Assembly (NCBI RefSeq): GCF_902833645.1
Contig: NZ_CADFGE010000013.1
Location: forward strand, 234,565 to 298,564
Direction: 5' to 3'
From: Paraburkholderia fungorum
GTDB taxonomy: Bacteria; Pseudomonadota; Gammaproteobacteria; Burkholderiales; Burkholderiaceae
Length of the DNA: 64,000 nt
Part shown: positions 61,127-64,000 of the stretch, in pieces
How the letters are laid out: every line of letters starts with the position of its first letter
Numbering within the stretch: the first letter of the stretch is position 1
Position numbers and translations under genes: made by a program
Notes under the pieces: generated by a model
Seen by the model: the letters and a program-made list of their open reading frames with translations, nothing else
What the model was told of the DNA's origin: nothing
Databases searched by the model: none

Positions 61127-62011
61127 ATGATCCATCCAGTTCTCACCATCACTGCCACCAACGTTCGTGAAGGCGATACGCTCTGCTTCAGCAACCCCCG
61201 TTTCAACGTCGTCATCGAGCGAATCACTTCAGACGCTGACGATCGACTTCGCTTTCATGCGAATGGCGAGACCTGGTCTGAGTGTCGTTCTCCCGGCGAT
61301 CTGGTCATGGTGCAACGTACCAGCGATGGTAGCTACCATCCTTGCCGTCACTGGCAACCTGACTGGACAAAGTTCTCCCGCCTCGGGGTTTCCGCATCTG
61401 TTGCTCAGGCCATGGACGGTTATTACAAGCACGACCGCCTCAATCGTCCTGGTGGCCATCGCGAGGTGCTCATCGCCAGCAGTGAAAGCTCCCTTGCAAA
61501 GGACGGGTTCACCTGCCTTGCAAGCCACTACGACAGCAAAACTGGTGACGGTATCTGGGCACGTAATTCCGTGGCGGGCATCGAGTTGTTCTCTGATGAT
61601 CCCCACGCGTCCAGTGACAGAAGGGCGACAGGCGCAGCGCCCGGCAACAACGATCGACCTGTCACGCTACTTGAGCCCATGCGGTTCAACCAGACCTACG
61701 GGATCGTCACCGATCAAAGTGCGGAACAAGGCGATTTTGCTGAGCACGGATTCGATTGGGAGAACGAGCCCATGACGTTCCGCGAACTTGTTCGGCGTCT
61801 CACCCAGGACTATCGCGGTGGAGAGCCGAGCGAGTCACGCGGTGTGCCCCGCTGGATCACGGCACACGGCGAGCGGGACCTCGTCGATGGCAGCTACCGC
61901 GATATCAGCCTCCACCCGGCCAACTCACGGGCGGAACGCTGGTGGAGCAGGGCACTTCGGTACGCCGGCGTCATCAGCGGCATCGACCTGAAAACGTCCA
62001 TCAAGGCATGA
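61127..62011 (+). CDS. Hypothetical protein
   Basis: A 294-residue protein without a recognised domain. The N-terminal ~70 residues are strand-rich (ATNVREGDTLCFSNPRFNVV), and the C-terminal part has FRELVRRLTQDYRGGEPSES and WITAHGERDLVDGSYRDISL. The C-terminal residues with many charged and Trp positions could form a small helical domain. It is the first of two genes before a terminator. Confidence 0.6.
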   Translation: MIHPVLTITATNVREGDTLCFSNPRFNVVIERITSDADDRLRFHANGETWSECRSPGDLVMVQRTSDGSYHPCRHWQPDWTKFSRLGVSASVAQAMDGYYKHDRLNRPGGHREVLIASSESSLAKDGFTCLASHYDSKTGDGIWARNSVAGIELFSDDPHASSDRRATGAAPGNNDRPVTLLEPMRFNQTYGIVTDQSAEQGDFAEHGFDWENEPMTFRELVRRLTQDYRGGEPSESRGVPRWITAHGERDLVDGSYRDISLHPANSRAERWWSRALRYAGVISGIDLKTSIKA

Positions 62012-62063
62012 CCGGCACCACGGGTCTTTCGTATCAATCTCTTCAGTGACCAAGGAGCTTCAC

Positions 62064-62375
62064 ATGTCCAGTACTGCTTCGGTCGTCTTCGACCCGTTGC
62101 CGGATACCGACGCGCTGCGGGGGCCGACTGCTGAACGGGTCGAATTCGGCAAAGCCCGCTTTTACCGAACGGCTGTAATGCGTCCGGAGATAGCAGACGT
62201 CTTTCCCGAACACCGTGAAATCTCAGGAAAGTATGTTCGCGTGGTGGCCGACAGCGTTGTATTCAACGCTCGCTTTGGCGAGTGGGAAGTCATTTTCCGT
62301 GTGTATCGGAACATGAGCGACGACAGCTTTGTCTCTCATTTCTTCGCTCGTACACTGACCAACCTCTGCTTCTGA
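62064..62375 (+). CDS. Hypothetical protein
   Basis: A 103-residue strand-rich protein (GKYVRVVADSVVFNARFGEW, then EVIFRVYRNMSDDSF). CAAGGAG precedes the ATG at 7 nt. Function is unknown. It is the last gene before the Cas12m-like effector. Confidence 0.6.
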   Translation: MSSTASVVFDPLPDTDALRGPTAERVEFGKARFYRTAVMRPEIADVFPEHREISGKYVRVVADSVVFNARFGEWEVIFRVYRNMSDDSFVSHFFARTLTNLCF

Positions 62376-62422
62376 CCGGCCGCGGGTGGACCCATCCGGG
62401 ACCCTGCGTCCCTTTCTCACTA

Positions 62423-62460
62423 CGCCCCTGTCACTCCGAAAAGAGTGCAGGGGCGTTTTC
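62423..62460 (+). terminator. Intrinsic terminator
   Basis: CGCCCCTGTCACTC-CGAAAA-GAGTGCAGGGGCG followed by TTTTCC. Confidence 0.85.
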
Positions 62461-62513
62461 CGTTCTGCACACAAGAATAATTCGATGCGTCAGTTACCGG
62501 CGACAATCCGTTC

Positions 62514-63926
62514 ATGCTGAAGACCTACGTGTTCGGGCTCCTGCCGCCCGACAAACCCGATCTCGTCGCAACGCATCTGGCAGAGCGCGCGCACGTCTGG
62601 AACCGTCTCGTCGAGCTCCATGAGGCGAGCCACAGTGCCTTCATGGCGACACTCGGCGCACAGCATCCTGACGTCGGCGCCGCCCAGCGGCAGTATGAGG
62701 ACGCGCGACAGGCGCTTGCCGACCACCGCAGTAATCCCGGCGCAGGCGGAGTGTCCACACCCGAGATCGAGTTTGTGCTCAAGCGCGTTGTCCAGCAACG
62801 GTACGCGGCCATCACGCAGGTGCTCAAACCCCTGAAGGACGCAGTTCGTGACCTGACCCACGCGGCCAATGCCCAATTTCTGAAGGAGGCCAACCAGATC
62901 ACAGGCGCCAGCTTTCTCTGGTGGCCCAATCGTAACCTCCTTATGCAGGAGGTCATCCGCGCCCGGCAGCAAGCCATGCGCCGCGGCGGCAAGCTGCGGC
63001 GGCGCATGGACCTCGAAACTGGCGTACTGGCGATTCCCTTCCCGTCACCGGTCCCCGCTAGCCACCTGACGGGGCGGTGCCCAAATCTCGCCATCGAAGG
63101 GGATGGGCGCAAGCGCACACTACGTTTCACGATCGCCACGTTGGGAAAAAAGCGCGACGACAAGGTCCTGGCAATCTTCCCGATGGTCATGCACCGACAG
63201 TTGCCACCTGACGCGATGATCAAACTTGCGCGTCTGGTCACTATGCGAGTGGGCGCCTCTCTCAAATATGAAATACACCTCGTCGTCGACATGGGAGTCA
63301 CGCTGCTCCCGAAACAGGGCGAGCTCACGGCGGCGATTAACATGGGGTGGCGTATCACGGAAACCGGCCTGCGGGTGGCCGCCGTTCGATTTTCCGATGG
63401 TAGCGAGGAAGTCCTCGAGCTGCCCGCCGAATGGATGCTCAGGTTCGACTACATGGAAGATCTCGAGGCGGGTGTGCGCCGAGCCGCTGCGGCGGACATG
63501 CCTCTGATACTTCCTGAACTCGAGCAGGCCCCCGCGAAGTTGCGCCACAGCGTCGAGCGGATTACCGCTCGCCCCGGCACCGCGCTCGGCCTGCGTGCCC
63601 TCGGGGAACATTGGGCCCGCGAGGCGCCGCTTCCGCCGCACCTCTACGCCTGGTACCACGCCCACCGGCGCAAATTTGATGAGGCCGTTAACCTCAGGAA
63701 GCACCTGCTCGCGCGCCGGACGGCCATCTACCGCAACTTCGTGGCCAACCTTGGCCGGCGCGTGCGCGAGATCACCATCGAGCAGCTCGATCTGGCGATA
63801 CTGGCCAACCGCCAGAAAACCGACGACAGCTGGATTGTCGAGCAAAGGAGGGGACATCGACAGCGTGCCGCATTGTCCACGCTTCGCGCGTTTCTATCCG
63901 AAAGCTGCGGATTTCGGCGATGGTGA
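62514..63926 (+). CDS. Cas12m-like (type V-M) effector, 3' truncated
   Basis: A 470-residue frame whose layout matches Cas12m (formerly V-U1/c2c4). It has a helical N-terminal recognition region (about 1-130), a small beta domain (about 185-265), and the RuvC-I region TAAINMGWRITETGLRVAAV (272-291) followed by LELPAEWMLRFDYMEDLEAG. The helical LYAWYHAHRRKFDEAVNLRK (378-397) and the RuvC-II strand REITIEQLDLA (E423) come next, then RQRAALSTLRAFLSES. The first RuvC Asp is Asn (N276). Beyond S464 the frame reads six unrelated residues and stops: the zinc ribbon and RuvC-III are missing, apparently cut by an insertion sequence. Cas12m proteins are known to bind guided DNA targets without cutting. 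No CRISPR array is visible within the window. There is no clear Shine-Dalgarno before the ATG. Confidence 0.75.
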   Translation: MLKTYVFGLLPPDKPDLVATHLAERAHVWNRLVELHEASHSAFMATLGAQHPDVGAAQRQYEDARQALADHRSNPGAGGVSTPEIEFVLKRVVQQRYAAITQVLKPLKDAVRDLTHAANAQFLKEANQITGASFLWWPNRNLLMQEVIRARQQAMRRGGKLRRRMDLETGVLAIPFPSPVPASHLTGRCPNLAIEGDGRKRTLRFTIATLGKKRDDKVLAIFPMVMHRQLPPDAMIKLARLVTMRVGASLKYEIHLVVDMGVTLLPKQGELTAAINMGWRITETGLRVAAVRFSDGSEEVLELPAEWMLRFDYMEDLEAGVRRAAAADMPLILPELEQAPAKLRHSVERITARPGTALGLRALGEHWAREAPLPPHLYAWYHAHRRKFDEAVNLRKHLLARRTAIYRNFVANLGRRVREITIEQLDLAILANRQKTDDSWIVEQRRGHRQRAALSTLRAFLSESCGFRRW

Positions 63927-64000
63927 TCAGTCGTTTCGGCGAACGTGATCGGTCTGGAAGGTGGTGTTGCGCGGTCAATGGATTATAGCGACGGTGATCA
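63905..64000. mobile_element. End of an insertion sequence, IS21-like
   Basis: Three related repeats lie in tandem: TTTCGGCGATGGTGATCAG (63912-63930), TTTCGGCGAACGTGATCGG (63934-63952) and TATAGCGACGGTGATCA (63984-64000). Multiple ~20-bp repeats of this kind mark the ends of IS21-family elements. The junction with the effector gene is near 63905. The transposase genes would lie beyond the window. Confidence 0.55.

Noticed and set aside
48600..62460. Integron-type gene cassettes
   Set aside because: The units look modular, but I found no attC core sites (GTTRRRY with RYYYAAC) and no integron integrase.
60980..62513. CRISPR array upstream of the Cas12m-like gene
   Set aside because: No regularly spaced repeats occur between 60.9 and 62.5 kb; the only repeats there are the terminator and leader stems.

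Overview
The window is about 64 kb of GC-rich DNA that reads as part of a large plasmid or conjugative element of a Burkholderiales bacterium (Burkholderia, Paraburkholderia or Caballeronia type). The reasons are the 3' part of a Rep_3-type replication initiator at the left edge, a ParM/ParR-like partition pair, an F-type TraG, a DsbC-like thiol isomerase, an ArdC-like antirestriction protein, and the absence of chromosomal housekeeping genes. No tRNA, rRNA or CRISPR array was recognised.

Layout. Bases 1-1471 hold the replication initiator C-terminus and a small gene behind a near-perfect LexA box. Bases 2339-13733 hold a type IVb (R64-like thin) pilus operon: OmpA-TcpQ protein, PilN secretin, PilP, PilO, PilQ ATPase, PilR, a PilS-like pilin, a PilM-like protein and a PilV-like tip protein, followed by two small secreted proteins made by a 453-bp duplication that includes the tail of pilV. 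Bases 13796-16332 (minus) carry a CAP-domain lipoprotein and a second OmpA/TcpQ protein. Bases 16480-18196 (minus) are a tightly overlapping operon: DUF6817 protein, 2OG-Fe(II) oxygenase and an unknown protein. Bases 18.3-37.8 kb are mixed accessory DNA: CobT-like VWA protein and CobS-like AAA+ ATPase, an SSB-like protein, a membrane-anchored NERD-like nuclease, a YqaJ-like recombinase, a degenerate tyrosine recombinase, an XRE regulator, an ArdC-like protein and many unknowns. Bases 37.9-45.9 kb carry traG, parR/parM, a 1-kb gene-free stretch with two 23-bp direct repeats, and a short operon with dsbC. Bases 46-62.4 kb are a plus-strand run of small, mostly unknown genes. At the right edge is a Cas12m-like (type V-M) effector whose 3' end is cut by what looks like the end of an IS21-type insertion sequence.

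The two strongest observations are these. First, at least fourteen genes between 18 and 62 kb, on both strands, share a leader in which a 5' arm (often ATCTCCTG) is complementary to the gene's own Shine-Dalgarno sequence (CAGGAGAT). The two arms change together from gene to gene (ATCTCCGG/CCGGAGAT, ATCTCTCC/GGAGAGAT, TTTCCTG/CAGGAAA, TTTTTCTCCGT/ACGGAGAAAAA). This covariation is what a ribosome-binding-site-sequestering RNA family would show. Most of these genes also end in their own intrinsic terminator, so they look like self-contained expression cassettes. Second, the Cas12m-like gene has Asn instead of Asp in its RuvC-I motif and lacks its zinc-ribbon and RuvC-III end.

Several genes in the 52.7-55.4 kb stretch carry apparent single-base insertions, all in the same direction. 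These are either real decay or base-calling errors. Function is unknown for most cassette genes, and this is stated for each.
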